Source: an uncultured Lachnoclostridium sp. (lineage in GTDB: Bacteria > Bacillota > Clostridia > Lachnospirales > Lachnospiraceae). Taken from it: a stretch of 45,688 nucleotides of DNA. Shown one piece after another: positions 7,615 through 16,123 of the stretch; position 1 is the first letter of the stretch, and each line of letters opens with the position of its first letter. Both the position numbers and the translations under genes were made by a program. Below the pieces are notes generated by a model. The model was not told the origin of the DNA. It searched no databases and was given only the letters and a program-made list of their open reading frames with translations. The stretch is from NCBI GenBank assembly GCA_946402335.1, contig CAMIWE010000014.1, positions 1 to 45,688 of the forward strand, in the 5' to 3' direction.

Positions 7615-9138
7615 ATGAAGAAATATATTCTCATGGCCCTTCTGGTTACCGTTTCGGCGGCTGCACTTTGCGGATGCAAAGGCAACACAAAGAAAAGCGG
7701 GAATGGTTCGGTGACAGTCGGAATCACACAGGATTTGGATAGTCTTGACCCACACAAAGCAGTTGCGGCAGGAACTAAAGAAGTGCTGTATAATGTTTAT
7801 GAAGGTTTGGTAAAACCGGACCAGAACGGCAATCTTGTTCCTGCGGTAGCGGAAGATTATCAGATTTCCACCGATGGAAAAGAATACACCTTCAAATTGC
7901 GTAAGGGTGTGAAATTCCATAACGGCAAGGAAGTTACTGCAGAGGACGTTATATATTCTCTGAAACGTTGTGCGGGCATGCTTGAAACTCCGGAAGCAGG
8001 GGTTAATGCAGTGGCCGCGCTTTCTATTATATCCGACATTGTTACCGAGCAGAAGGATGGAACCGAATACGTTATCATCCGCCTGAAGGAAGCCAACACG
8101 GAGCTGATCGGGTATCTTACCTGCAGCATTGTTCCGAAAGATTACACCGATCTGGCGACCAAGCCGGTCGGAACCGGTCCTTTCCGTTTTGTATCGTATA
8201 CTCCCATGAAGAGCTTTGTCATGGAGAAGAACAACGATTATTACGGCGAAAAGGCCTATTATGACAAAGTCACCTTCTCCATCTCCGAGAGCACCGATGC
8301 GGCATTTTTGAAGCTGCAGGCCGGAGAGATTGACGTATTCCCTTATCTGACGGTCGATCAGGCCGAGCAGCTGAAGGGAACCTACAACATTGAGGTCGGT
8401 GAAATGAGCCTTGTTCAGGGCCTTTTCCTGAACAATAAGGTGAAGCCGTTCGACGATATCCGTGTCCGTCAGGCGATCAACTATGCAGTGAACAAGGATG
8501 AGATCCTGCAGATGTTAAACGGCGGCAAGGGTAAGAAGATCGGCAGCGGCGTATTTGCCGGATTCAAGAGCTACTATAACGATGCATGCACCGACACCTA
8601 TACCTATGATCCGGAAAAGGCGAAGCAGCTCTTAAAGGAAGCCGGTTATGAAAACGGATTCAGCTTTACCTGTTCCGTTCCGTCGAACTATGCATACCAT
8701 GTGCAGACTGCGGAAATCCTTGTTTCCCAGCTTGCAAAGGTCGGCATCAAGATGAACATTCAGCTGATCGAATGGGCGAGCTGGTTGTCCGATGTCTATA
8801 AGGGACACAACTTCGAGTCCACGATCATCGGCCTCGATTCCCAGCTGGCACCGAGCGATATTCTGAAGTATTACATCGGCGGTTCCGCAAAGAACTTTAT
8901 CAACTACGAGAGCAGCCGTTATGACGAGCTGTACAGCAAGGCAATGTCGACGACGGATGTTTCCGAGAAGAAGGAACTGTATTCCCTTGCGCAGCAGTGT
9001 CTTGCTGACGATGCGGCATCGGTATTCCTTCAGAGCCCGTCTCTGATGGTGGCCGTAAAGAAGGGAATTACCGGATATAAGTTTTATCCGGTTTACGTGC
9101 AGGATATGGCAAGTCTTCGTCCCGAAGAGAAGAAGTAA
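7615..9138 (+). CDS. peptide/nickel ABC transporter substrate-binding lipoprotein
   Basis: A family-5 solute-binding protein (SBP_bac_5), the extracellular receptor of an oligopeptide, dipeptide or nickel importer. The 507-residue protein has a signal peptide with lipobox LCGC. It also shows the typical family text: LDSLDPHKA, YNVYEGLVKPDQNGNLVPAVAEDYQISTDGKEYTFKLRKGVKFHNG and GTGPFRFVSY, then VRQAINYAVNKDEILQ and YDPEKAKQLLKEAGY. It is the first gene of an importer operon with the permease genes at 9178 and 10104 and has its own promoter. The ligand cannot be read from sequence; a peptide is the likeliest. Confidence 0.92.
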   Translation: MKKYILMALLVTVSAAALCGCKGNTKKSGNGSVTVGITQDLDSLDPHKAVAAGTKEVLYNVYEGLVKPDQNGNLVPAVAEDYQISTDGKEYTFKLRKGVKFHNGKEVTAEDVIYSLKRCAGMLETPEAGVNAVAALSIISDIVTEQKDGTEYVIIRLKEANTELIGYLTCSIVPKDYTDLATKPVGTGPFRFVSYTPMKSFVMEKNNDYYGEKAYYDKVTFSISESTDAAFLKLQAGEIDVFPYLTVDQAEQLKGTYNIEVGEMSLVQGLFLNNKVKPFDDIRVRQAINYAVNKDEILQMLNGGKGKKIGSGVFAGFKSYYNDACTDTYTYDPEKAKQLLKEAGYENGFSFTCSVPSNYAYHVQTAEILVSQLAKVGIKMNIQLIEWASWLSDVYKGHNFESTIIGLDSQLAPSDILKYYIGGSAKNFINYESSRYDELYSKAMSTTDVSEKKELYSLAQQCLADDAASVFLQSPSLMVAVKKGITGYKFYPVYVQDMASLRPEEKK

Positions 9139-9177
9139 GACGCCTGCCTGTCAGGAAAAGAATAAGGAGGGAGCACC

Positions 9178-10107
9178 ATGAAGGCAGCGAGAAAGATTTT
9201 ATCTATGGCAGCTGCTGTTGTGGTGCTCTCTTTTGCTACTTTTATGGCATTTGCCATCCTTCCGGGGGATGCCGCGCAGACCAAGCTCGGCACGGAAGCA
9301 ACGCCCGAACAGGTGGAGGCGCTTCGGGAGGAAATGGGACTGAATGACAATGTATTCGTCCGTTACGGTCGCTGGATCGGCGGCGTTTTGCACGGAAACC
9401 TCGGAACTTCGAGCCGTTTCAACTGTCCGGTTTCGGATCTGTTCCGCCAGATGCTTCCGAACACGCTTCTGCTGGCCGGTCTTGCATTTGTCATCATCTT
9501 AGTATTATCGTTCCCGCTCGGCATGCTGTATGCCCGGTATCCCGGAAGCATCGGCGACCGGGCCGGCGTTTTTGCAAACCAGACCTTTATGGCCATTCCC
9601 GGATTCTTCCTCGGAATCATTATTTCGGTCGTTCTGGGAATCGGTCTTAAACTGTTTATTCCGGGGGCATTTGTCTCCTATGATGAAGGCCTCGGACCGT
9701 GCCTTTCGTACCTGTTCTTCCCGGCTCTTTCCATCGCGATTCCGAAGGTCGCCATGACCGTCCGTTTCCTGCGGAGCGCCCTTCTTACGGAAAAGCAGAA
9801 GGAATATGTCCGTACCGCCCGCAGCAAGGGCCTCGGCGAATGGGAGATTATCGGAAAGCATCTGCTTCCGAACGCGCTTGCGGCTTCGGTAACCTTTCTG
9901 GGCGTTATCGTTTCGGAAATCGTTGCCGGCAGCATCGTGATTGAGCAGGTATTCGGTGTTAACGGTCTCGGACGGCTTCTGGTCGTTTGTGTCGCCAACC
10001 GCGATTTCGACGTGGTTCAGGCACTTGTTCTTTACATCGGCATTATCGTCATCGTTCTAAACGGCGTGATCGAGACGCTTGTTCAGAAAGGGGGCGATAA
10101 CGAATGA
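9178..10107 (+). CDS. ABC importer permease, DppB/OppB type
   Basis: The first inner-membrane permease of the importer, 309 residues with about six membrane helices. The family hallmarks are the N-terminal FATFMAFAILPGDAAQTKLG, the periplasmic GRWIGGVLHGNLGTSSRF segment, MAIPGFFLGIIISVVLGIGLKLFIPG, and the cytoplasmic EAA loop EYVRTARSKGLGEWEIIGKHLLPNAL that contacts the ATPase. The end IVIEQVFGVNGLGRLLVVCVANRDFDVVQALVLYIG is typical of DppB. AAGGAGGG lies seven bases before the ATG. It overlaps the next gene by ATGA. Confidence 0.93.
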   Translation: MKAARKILSMAAAVVVLSFATFMAFAILPGDAAQTKLGTEATPEQVEALREEMGLNDNVFVRYGRWIGGVLHGNLGTSSRFNCPVSDLFRQMLPNTLLLAGLAFVIILVLSFPLGMLYARYPGSIGDRAGVFANQTFMAIPGFFLGIIISVVLGIGLKLFIPGAFVSYDEGLGPCLSYLFFPALSIAIPKVAMTVRFLRSALLTEKQKEYVRTARSKGLGEWEIIGKHLLPNALAASVTFLGVIVSEIVAGSIVIEQVFGVNGLGRLLVVCVANRDFDVVQALVLYIGIIVIVLNGVIETLVQKGGDNE

Positions 10108-12482
10108 AGAAATACCGCTCCTTTAACTTTATCTGCGGCGGCGTGTTCCTCGGCCTTACGGTGCTCCTTGTATTGTGGGGCATGATCCATACGCCGTATG
10201 ACCCGACCGCGATCAATGCGGCACTGAAAAACCATGCCCCGACGCTTGCGCATCCGTTCGGAACGGATCAGCTGGGACGCGATGTTTTAAGCCGCGTGAT
10301 GATAGGTGCAGGCACATCCTTTTTGATCGGCGCCGCGACCATCGTGATCGGCGGCATTGTCGGTACGCTGATCGGCGCGCTTGCCGGTTTCTTCGGCGGA
10401 CTGTTCGATACGATCGTTATGCGGATCAACGACAGCCTTCTCGCGTTCCCGGGAATTCTCCTGGCGCTTGTGCTTGTGTGCATTTTCGGAACGGGTGAGA
10501 AGAACGTCATTCTGGCCCTCGGTATCCTGTTCATCCCGAGTATCGCCCGCGTGGTTAGAAGCGAGATCAAAAAGCAGGTTCCGATGGATTATGTTGCGAA
10601 CGCGAAGCTTCTCGGAGCAGGGAAAATGAGGATCCTTTTCGTCCACATTCTTCCGAATATCCGCGCAACGCTTCTTGTGACCATGGCAGTCGGCTTCAAT
10701 AATGCGGTTCTTGCCGAGGCGGGCCTCAGCTATCTCGGACTCGGTGTCCAGCCGCCGAAGGCGAGCCTCGGACGGATGCTCAGCGAAGGGCAGAGCTATC
10801 TGCGCCTCTCTCCGTGGACGGTATTGTTCCCGGGGCTTGTGCTGGCACTTTGCGTGCTCGGCGTGACCCTGATCAGCGACGTGTATTCCGGCAATTCCGC
10901 CGATACGGAAGACCCGGTCAAAGCCCGCAGGAAGATTCGCCGCATTCTTCACGAGCGCTATCCCGAAACCGATGGCAGCGACAGTAAGGGCGAAGGTTCC
11001 GGGAAGGAAGACGCCGTGCTTACGGTGAAGGACCTGCGCATCGCATTTGCCACAGACACGAACGAACCGAATGAAGTGGTGCACGGCATTTCATTTCAAT
11101 TAAAACCCGGGGAGAAGCTCGGGATCGTCGGGGAGTCCGGAAGCGGAAAGAGCGTGACGGCACTGTCCGTGATGCATCTCCTGCCCGAAAAAGGCGCTGC
11201 CATCGGCGACATTTCGGTGACTTACGAGGACGAGGCGGGATACCATAAGGTGGACATGTCCCATTACAACGCAAAGGAAATGCAGCGTTACCGCGGGGCT
11301 GAGATCGCTATGGTATTCCAGGAGCCGATGTCGTCTTTAAATCCGTCCATGAAGATTCGGCGGCAAATGGCGGAAATGCTCACCCACGGCGAGCAGAAAC
11401 GGACCAGGGAAGAAATCAAAGCACGTCTTACGGAAGCGCTTCTTGAGGTGGATCTTCAGGATACGGACCGGATTCTTGCGAGTTACCCGTCCAAACTGTC
11501 CGGCGGACAGCGGCAGCGTATCATGATCGCCATGGCGATGTTAAATCATCCGAAGGTGCTGATCTGCGACGAGCCGACGACGGCACTTGATGCGGAGACG
11601 CAGGAACAGATTCTTGCGCTGCTCGAGCGGCTGCAGAAGAAGTATCAGACCGCAATCCTGTTCATCTCGCATGATCTTTCGATCGTAAAGAGGTTATGCG
11701 ACCGTGTAATGGTATTTCATAACGGGCTGGTTGTGGAAGAAGGAAAAGCAGACGAGATTTTCGAGCATCCCAAGGAGGCTTATATGAAGCAGCTGATTGC
11801 CGCCTCCGAAGGCGCAAACTATGCGAAGGGTATGGAGGTTCCAAAGGATTCCGAGGAGATTGTCAAAGTATCGCACCTGCACATGGCATTTGGCCGTCTG
11901 CGCGGACGCAAACCGCTCAATTACCGTACGAAAGTACTGGAGAATTATAACCTTACCGTAAGAAGAGGGGAGGTATACGGAATTGTCGGTCGCAGCGGCT
12001 CCGGCAAATCCACCCTCGCCAAATGTCTCTGCGGGCTTCTCCGTCCGCTTGTCGGCACGATGGAGATCAAAGGAAAAGTCGGAATGGTATTCCAGGATCC
12101 CTACGGAAGCCTGAACCCGTCGAAATCGGTGCTCTGGCTGTTGGAGGAACCGCTTCGGATCCGGAAGGTTCCGAAGGAGGAGCGGATTGCAAAAGCAAAG
12201 GAAATGCTTCTGGCAATCGGTCTTCCCGAAGACTACGGCGAACGGAAGATCACGGAACTGTCCGGCGGACAGCGGCAGCGTGTCGCAATCGGCATGGCTT
12301 TGATGTCACAGCCGGAAATTCTGGTACTCGACGAGCCGGTATCGGCGCTTGACGTAACCGTGCAGGAGCAGATTCTTGCGCTCCTTGCGCAATTACACGA
12401 CCGGTATCATCTGACCTATATCTTTATTACGCACGACCGGGCCGTCATGAACCGGTTCGCAACCAATGTGGAAATATGGTAA
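10104..12482 (+). CDS. fused ABC permease (DppC) plus two ATPase domains (DppD, DppF)
   Basis: A 792-residue fusion of three normally separate importer subunits. Residues 1-275 are a DppC-like permease (HPFGTDQLGRDVLSRVMIGAG, EAA loop YVANAKLLGAGKMRILFVHILPNI). Residues 305-560 are a DppD-like ATPase with Walker A GESGSGKS near 342, LSGGQRQR near 466 and Walker B VLICDEPTTALD. Residues 585-792 are a DppF-like ATPase with GRSGSGKS near 629, LSGGQRQR near 719 and ILVLDEPVSALD. The second ATPase stops about 15 residues after its H-loop histidine (FITHDRAVMNRFATNVEIW) and lacks the usual tail of DppF. Its middle is also short. With the substrate-binding protein and DppB-like permease this makes a complete importer from three polypeptides. 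Confidence 0.9.
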   Translation: MKKYRSFNFICGGVFLGLTVLLVLWGMIHTPYDPTAINAALKNHAPTLAHPFGTDQLGRDVLSRVMIGAGTSFLIGAATIVIGGIVGTLIGALAGFFGGLFDTIVMRINDSLLAFPGILLALVLVCIFGTGEKNVILALGILFIPSIARVVRSEIKKQVPMDYVANAKLLGAGKMRILFVHILPNIRATLLVTMAVGFNNAVLAEAGLSYLGLGVQPPKASLGRMLSEGQSYLRLSPWTVLFPGLVLALCVLGVTLISDVYSGNSADTEDPVKARRKIRRILHERYPETDGSDSKGEGSGKEDAVLTVKDLRIAFATDTNEPNEVVHGISFQLKPGEKLGIVGESGSGKSVTALSVMHLLPEKGAAIGDISVTYEDEAGYHKVDMSHYNAKEMQRYRGAEIAMVFQEPMSSLNPSMKIRRQMAEMLTHGEQKRTREEIKARLTEALLEVDLQDTDRILASYPSKLSGGQRQRIMIAMAMLNHPKVLICDEPTTALDAETQEQILALLERLQKKYQTAILFISHDLSIVKRLCDRVMVFHNGLVVEEGKADEIFEHPKEAYMKQLIAASEGANYAKGMEVPKDSEEIVKVSHLHMAFGRLRGRKPLNYRTKVLENYNLTVRRGEVYGIVGRSGSGKSTLAKCLCGLLRPLVGTMEIKGKVGMVFQDPYGSLNPSKSVLWLLEEPLRIRKVPKEERIAKAKEMLLAIGLPEDYGERKITELSGGQRQRVAIGMALMSQPEILVLDEPVSALDVTVQEQILALLAQLHDRYHLTYIFITHDRAVMNRFATNVEIW

Positions 12483-12516
12483 GAGGGCGAAAGCAAGATG
12501 CTTCGCCCTCTTGTTT
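12482..12516. terminator. terminator between convergent operons
   Basis: Stem AGAGGGCGAA/TTCGCCCTCT plus an inner GC pair, followed by TGTTTTT. It lies between the fused ABC gene on the plus strand and the iron-sulfur protein gene on the minus strand. Confidence 0.8.
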
Positions 12517-12526
12517 TTATGATTAT

Positions 12527-13585
12527 TCAGCCGATGCCGATGCATTCGTGACAGATGCGGATCGCCTTGCCGAGGACATCTTCAAAGCCTCCGCCCAGAA
12601 GGCCGGCGATGAATAATGTAAGCGCAAGCGCGAGGAGTACAAGGCGCAGGACCAGAATGACCTTACGGGTATTCCGGTCGGGCCGGGATGTTTCGGAAAG
12701 CGTCCCGCCGGAGGTGTTTTCGATAGTCTCCGGGGCCGGTCCCGCCGATGCTTTTATGCCGTAATGAATTGCCCCTGTGGGGCAGGACGGGATACACTGT
12801 CCGCAATGGATGCATTCGCGGTCCCGGACTTTTTTAATGTCCATCGGACATGCCTTAACGCAGGCGTCGCATTGTACGCAGCGATCCGGATCGACGCGGA
12901 TTCCGTACAGCTGTACCGGCTGGAAGAACGAATAAACCGCACCGAGCGGGCACAGAAACCGGCAGAAGGCCCGGAAGCAGAATACGGAGCCCGATACGAT
13001 GACGACCAGAAGGAAGACCTTCCACGTAAAGAGCCGTCCGGTCAGTTCGCGGAGAAACGGATTTTTGAATACAAGGGGCAGTCCTGCTTCAAAGGTGCCG
13101 GCCGGGCAGATGTATTTGCAAAAGCCGGGCGCCAGTTTCCATAAGGGAATCAGAAGCACGAAAACCGCAAGAATCACATATTTGCCGTAAGAAAGGAGCC
13201 TCGTTACGCGGCTTTTTTTAATTTTCGGGGTGGGGATTTTGTGCAGCAGGTCCTGCAGCAGGCCGAAGGGACACAGAAATCCGCAGATGAACCGTCCGAG
13301 AAACAGTCCGAACAGCAGGATGGTTCCGAGGATAAAATACGGAATGCGGTATCTGGATCCGACCAGCGCGGTCTGAAGACTGCCGAGAGGGCACGAGGCG
13401 ACGGCGCCGGGACAGGAATAGCAGTTAAGCCCGGGAACACAGGCGCCTTTTGAGCGGCCTTTATAAATCTTTCCTTCGGCAAAGCCTTTAAAATTGCAGT
13501 TATATAATACCGCTGCCAGCAGCTGGATGTAAGGGCGTCCTTTTCGGAGCCGGGAACGGGTTTTTTTATCGTTTTGGTCACGCAT
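12527..13585 (-). CDS. NapH/YccM-like 4Fe-4S membrane polyferredoxin
   Basis: A membrane electron-transfer protein. From the ATG at 13585 (352 residues), which has AAAGGA upstream, it shows an N-terminal cysteine cluster (GLNCYSCPGAVASCPLGSLQ). Five or so membrane helices follow with CGFLCPFGLLQDLLHKIP and CRFLCPLGAVYSFFQPVQ on their cytoplasmic ends. Then come two classical 4Fe-4S motifs (CVQCDACVKACPMDI and CIHCGQCIPSCPTGAI) and a final C-terminal membrane helix. The frame extends to a GTG at 13615 that lacks a ribosome binding site. The gene lies directly behind a TlpA-like thioredoxin lipoprotein gene, so it likely passes electrons across the membrane to that extracytoplasmic thiol protein or to a related acceptor; this role is inferred. 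Confidence 0.88.
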   Translation of the reverse strand: MRDQNDKKTRSRLRKGRPYIQLLAAVLYNCNFKGFAEGKIYKGRSKGACVPGLNCYSCPGAVASCPLGSLQTALVGSRYRIPYFILGTILLFGLFLGRFICGFLCPFGLLQDLLHKIPTPKIKKSRVTRLLSYGKYVILAVFVLLIPLWKLAPGFCKYICPAGTFEAGLPLVFKNPFLRELTGRLFTWKVFLLVVIVSGSVFCFRAFCRFLCPLGAVYSFFQPVQLYGIRVDPDRCVQCDACVKACPMDIKKVRDRECIHCGQCIPSCPTGAIHYGIKASAGPAPETIENTSGGTLSETSRPDRNTRKVILVLRLVLLALALTLFIAGLLGGGFEDVLGKAIRICHECIGIG

Positions 13586-13611
13586 ACGAAGTTCCTTTCG
13601 GAAAAGGGCAT

Positions 13612-14298
13612 TCACTGCCCGGACATGACGGTGTCAACGGCGCTCCGGTAATCCTTATAGGGGCGGGAGCCGACGAAGATTTCCTGCACGATGCCGCCCT
13701 GAACAAGAACCGTATACGGAATGTAATCGCTCGGATAGTAATCGGGGATGGCGGTACCTTTGGCGCTGCCGAGCAAAGACGTAGAATAGGAGGACTCCTT
13801 ACGGAACTGCTCTACCTCGGCTTTTGTATCGTCAATGCTTAAGCATAAAACGGTAAATCCTTCGATGCCGTCATCTTTAAGCTGCTGGAGTCCCGGCATT
13901 TCGTTCACGCACCGACCGCACCAGGTTGCCCAGAAGTTCAAAAGAACGGTTTCGTCATCGTGATCGGACATCTTAAAAGAGGTACCGTCCAGAAGCGTAA
14001 CGGTAAAATCGGGAGCAACGTCACCTTTTGCCAGTTCCTTTTTCGCCCCGGTCTTTGTGTCGGCATTGGCACGGCCCGGGAACCGCTCGGGCTTAACTTC
14101 CGGAGTGGGAGTGTCCTCCCGTCCGGAGGTGGGAGTGGTTACGGTAGGAGTATTGGTTGCGGTTTCAAAGCCGCTGCCCTCCCTGCCGCATCCGCTCAAA
14201 AGAGCGCTCAGCAGAAGAAGTACGGTAATAAGACACAGAAGATGCTGTCTGAAATAACGGTTTTTCATGGTATGTAAGCCGGAAACGGTCTCCGGCAT
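13612..14298 (-). CDS. TlpA-like thioredoxin-fold lipoprotein
   Basis: An extracytoplasmic redoxin anchored as a lipoprotein: signal peptide LLCLITVLLLLSALLSGC, a Thr-Pro linker, then a TlpA/ResA-like domain. LLNFWATWCGRCVNEMPGLQQL carries the redox motif CGRC, and AIPDYYPSDYIPYTVLVQGGIVQEI contains the cis-Pro segment, here IPYT in place of the usual TPT. The start is uncertain. The frame is open to 14385, but a minus-strand promoter (14338-14364) puts the transcript start near 14330, leaving ATG at 14298 (weak GAAAGAAAGG upstream) or 14268. Its stop lies just upstream of the polyferredoxin gene, so the two are co-transcribed. Confidence 0.88.
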   Translation of the reverse strand: MPETVSGLHTMKNRYFRQHLLCLITVLLLLSALLSGCGREGSGFETATNTPTVTTPTSGREDTPTPEVKPERFPGRANADTKTGAKKELAKGDVAPDFTVTLLDGTSFKMSDHDDETVLLNFWATWCGRCVNEMPGLQQLKDDGIEGFTVLCLSIDDTKAEVEQFRKESSYSTSLLGSAKGTAIPDYYPSDYIPYTVLVQGGIVQEIFVGSRPYKDYRSAVDTVMSGQ

Positions 14299-14337
14299 AT
14301 CCTTTCTTTCATTCCCGATCGGGTATTTTCGCGGCCT

Positions 14338-14364
14338 ATTATAGCACATTTTCCGCAAAAGCAA
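14338..14364 (-). promoter_or_regulatory. minus-strand promoter of the TlpA/polyferredoxin operon
   Basis: Read on the minus strand, TTGCTT (14364-14359) and TATAAT (14343-14338) are 15 bases apart (16 if the -35 is taken one base over as TTTGCT). The perfect -10 is the main support. Confidence 0.55.
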
Positions 14365-14400
14365 AACAGCCTTATCGCATCGCATGATTCCATAAGGGAA

Positions 14401-14429
14401 TTGCGCCGTTTAAAAGGGTATGGTATAAT
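14401..14429 (+). promoter_or_regulatory. promoter of the Mrr-like gene
   Basis: TTGCGC (14401-14406), 17 bases, TATAAT (14424-14429). It is divergent from the TlpA promoter and 30 bases upstream of the ATG at 14459. Confidence 0.75.
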
Positions 14430-14458
14430 TATCGGAACGGGAAGGGGGCCGTGGTTTT

Positions 14459-15034
14459 ATGAAAAGAAAGGCAATCGACGGATACGAATACGAGCGTGTC
14501 TGCGCGGAGTACCTGCGAAGAAAAGGATTCCGCAGGGTCCGCGTTACCAAGGCAAGCCGTGACCAGGGCGTGGATATTCTTTGTAAGAAACGCCGCAAAA
14601 CGTATGCCGTTCAATGCAAATACTACGCTACGCCGGTCGGCAACAAAGCCGTGCAGGAGGTTTATGCCGGGGCATCGTTTTACGGTTGCGACCGCGCGAT
14701 GGTGATTACCAACGCGAGCTTCACGAAGGGCGCGTATGAACTGGCGCAGACACTGGATGTGGAACTGGTTTCGGATGTGGATCCCACGAGGACGCTTTTC
14801 GGAATCGTGGATCTGTTTGCACTGCTGGTGATTCTTACAATCATCGGGTGTTATATCGCGGAGAAGAAGGAACGGCTTGCTCTTTCGGAACTGATTCCGG
14901 GCGTAAGCCGGGAAATGCTATACTGCGCGGCAGGACTGCTTGCGGTTCTTCTGATGATTTTAGGTTCCATTCGAAGGAACCGCTACCGGTTCCGGGAAGA
15001 GGATACGGAAGAGGACGAAGAGAACGAATCCTGA
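14459..15034 (+). CDS. Mrr-like restriction endonuclease domain with two membrane helices
   Basis: A 191-residue protein. The N-terminal half is a PD-(D/E)xK nuclease of the Mrr_cat type: helix DGYEYERVCAEYLRRKGF, then QGVDILCKKRRKTYAVQCKYY, supplying the metal-binding Asp and the Gln-x-Lys pair (QCK), then VGNKAVQEVYAGASFYGCDRAMVITNASFTKGA. The C-terminal half has two hydrophobic helices (FGIVDLFALLVILTIIGCYI and LYCAAGLLAVLLMILGSI) and a strongly acidic tail. No methyltransferase or specificity gene is nearby, so it is not a normal restriction-modification enzyme. Membrane-bound Mrr-like proteins occur in many Firmicutes, with unknown roles. It is transcribed from its own promoter. Confidence 0.85.
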   Translation: MKRKAIDGYEYERVCAEYLRRKGFRRVRVTKASRDQGVDILCKKRRKTYAVQCKYYATPVGNKAVQEVYAGASFYGCDRAMVITNASFTKGAYELAQTLDVELVSDVDPTRTLFGIVDLFALLVILTIIGCYIAEKKERLALSELIPGVSREMLYCAAGLLAVLLMILGSIRRNRYRFREEDTEEDEENES

Positions 15035-15154
15035 CGGTGTGAGGACGGCGTAAAGAACGAATGTGACCGGCGCGAAAGCGGCCGGATGCAGAAGCGGAAC
15101 ACGGGCGGGAACAGGACGCCGGCCGGAAAGGCGCGAAGCGCGGAGGAGGACAGA

Positions 15155-16123
15155 ATGATCAAAAAGACAGCATATACACATGTATCAGGCACGGACGGAC
15201 TGAATCTTTTTGTTGTGCGGACCGAACCGGAGGACGCCGGCGAAATCCGCGGAAGTGCCGTAATCCTGCACGGAATGTGCGAACATAAGGGACGATACGA
15301 TGCTTTCACCGGGTATCTTGCGGAGCACGGATTTGTGACCGTGATCTTTGACCTGAGAGGACACGGGGAAAGCGTGCGAAGCGAAAAGGACTTCGGCTAT
15401 TTTTATGAGGGCGGATATGATGCGCTGGTTTCCGACGCGCACGAGATTGTCGCCGAAACGAAGGCATACACCGGGGAAAGAACGGGGAGGAAGGATCTCC
15501 CGTGCGTGATGATCGCCCACAGCATGGGGACGCTTTGCGCCCGCTGCTATATCCGAAACTTCGATGACGAGATTGACAAACTGTGTCTGTTAGGGTGTCC
15601 TTCCGAGCGGGGCGGCATGCTTCCGGGGCTGCTGATCGCGAAAACAATCGCGCTGTTCAAAGGGCAGAAGGGACACTCGAGAATCGTGGACCATCTGGTC
15701 AATGACGCCTTTGAAAAGCGCTTCAAAAAGGAAATCCTTCCGTTTTCGTGGATCAATTCGGACCCCGTAGAGGTGCAGGAGTACCTTGCGGATCCGCTCT
15801 GCGGATTCCGGTTTACGCTGAACGGATACATCAATCTGATCCGTATGACGATGGAAACATACCGGGACGGCGGCTATTCCATGAAGCACGCGAATCTGCC
15901 GATCCGCTTCTTCTCGGGTGCGGACGACCCGTGCGCGGTTTCGAAGAAGAAACTCGGCGATGCGATGCGGCTTCTTCGGAAACAGGGGTATACGGATACG
16001 AAGGGGAAAATGTACCCCGGACTCCGGCATGAAATCCTTCGGGAGAAGGAGAAAGAGACGGTTTACGCCGACATTCTTAAGTTCCTTACGGGAGAGGGAG
16101 GCACGGAATGCGACAATACGTGA
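15155..16123 (+). CDS. alpha/beta hydrolase, monoacylglycerol-lipase-like (serine aminopeptidase S33 family)
   Basis: A 322-residue cytoplasmic hydrolase. The ATG at 15155 has GGAGGAGG seven bases upstream; the frame opens earlier at 15086 without a ribosome binding site. Family motifs are [21 protein letters not shown] (oxyanion loop), [21 protein letters not shown], the nucleophile elbow AHSMG (Ser), [14 protein letters not shown] (catalytic Asp) and [11 protein letters not shown] (His). HGMxEHxxRY and DLRGHGxS are typical of monoglyceride lipases and lysophospholipases. It overlaps glpK by 16 bp; together they could release glycerol from a glyceride and phosphorylate it. That link is inferred from adjacency. 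Confidence 0.85.
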   Translation: MIKKTAYTHVSGTDGLNLFVVRTEPEDAGEIRGSAVILHGMCEHKGRYDAFTGYLAEHGFVTVIFDLRGHGESVRSEKDFGYFYEGGYDALVSDAHEIVAETKAYTGERTGRKDLPCVMIAHSMGTLCARCYIRNFDDEIDKLCLLGCPSERGGMLPGLLIAKTIALFKGQKGHSRIVDHLVNDAFEKRFKKEILPFSWINSDPVEVQEYLADPLCGFRFTLNGYINLIRMTMETYRDGGYSMKHANLPIRFFSGADDPCAVSKKKLGDAMRLLRKQGYTDTKGKMYPGLRHEILREKEKETVYADILKFLTGEGGTECDNT

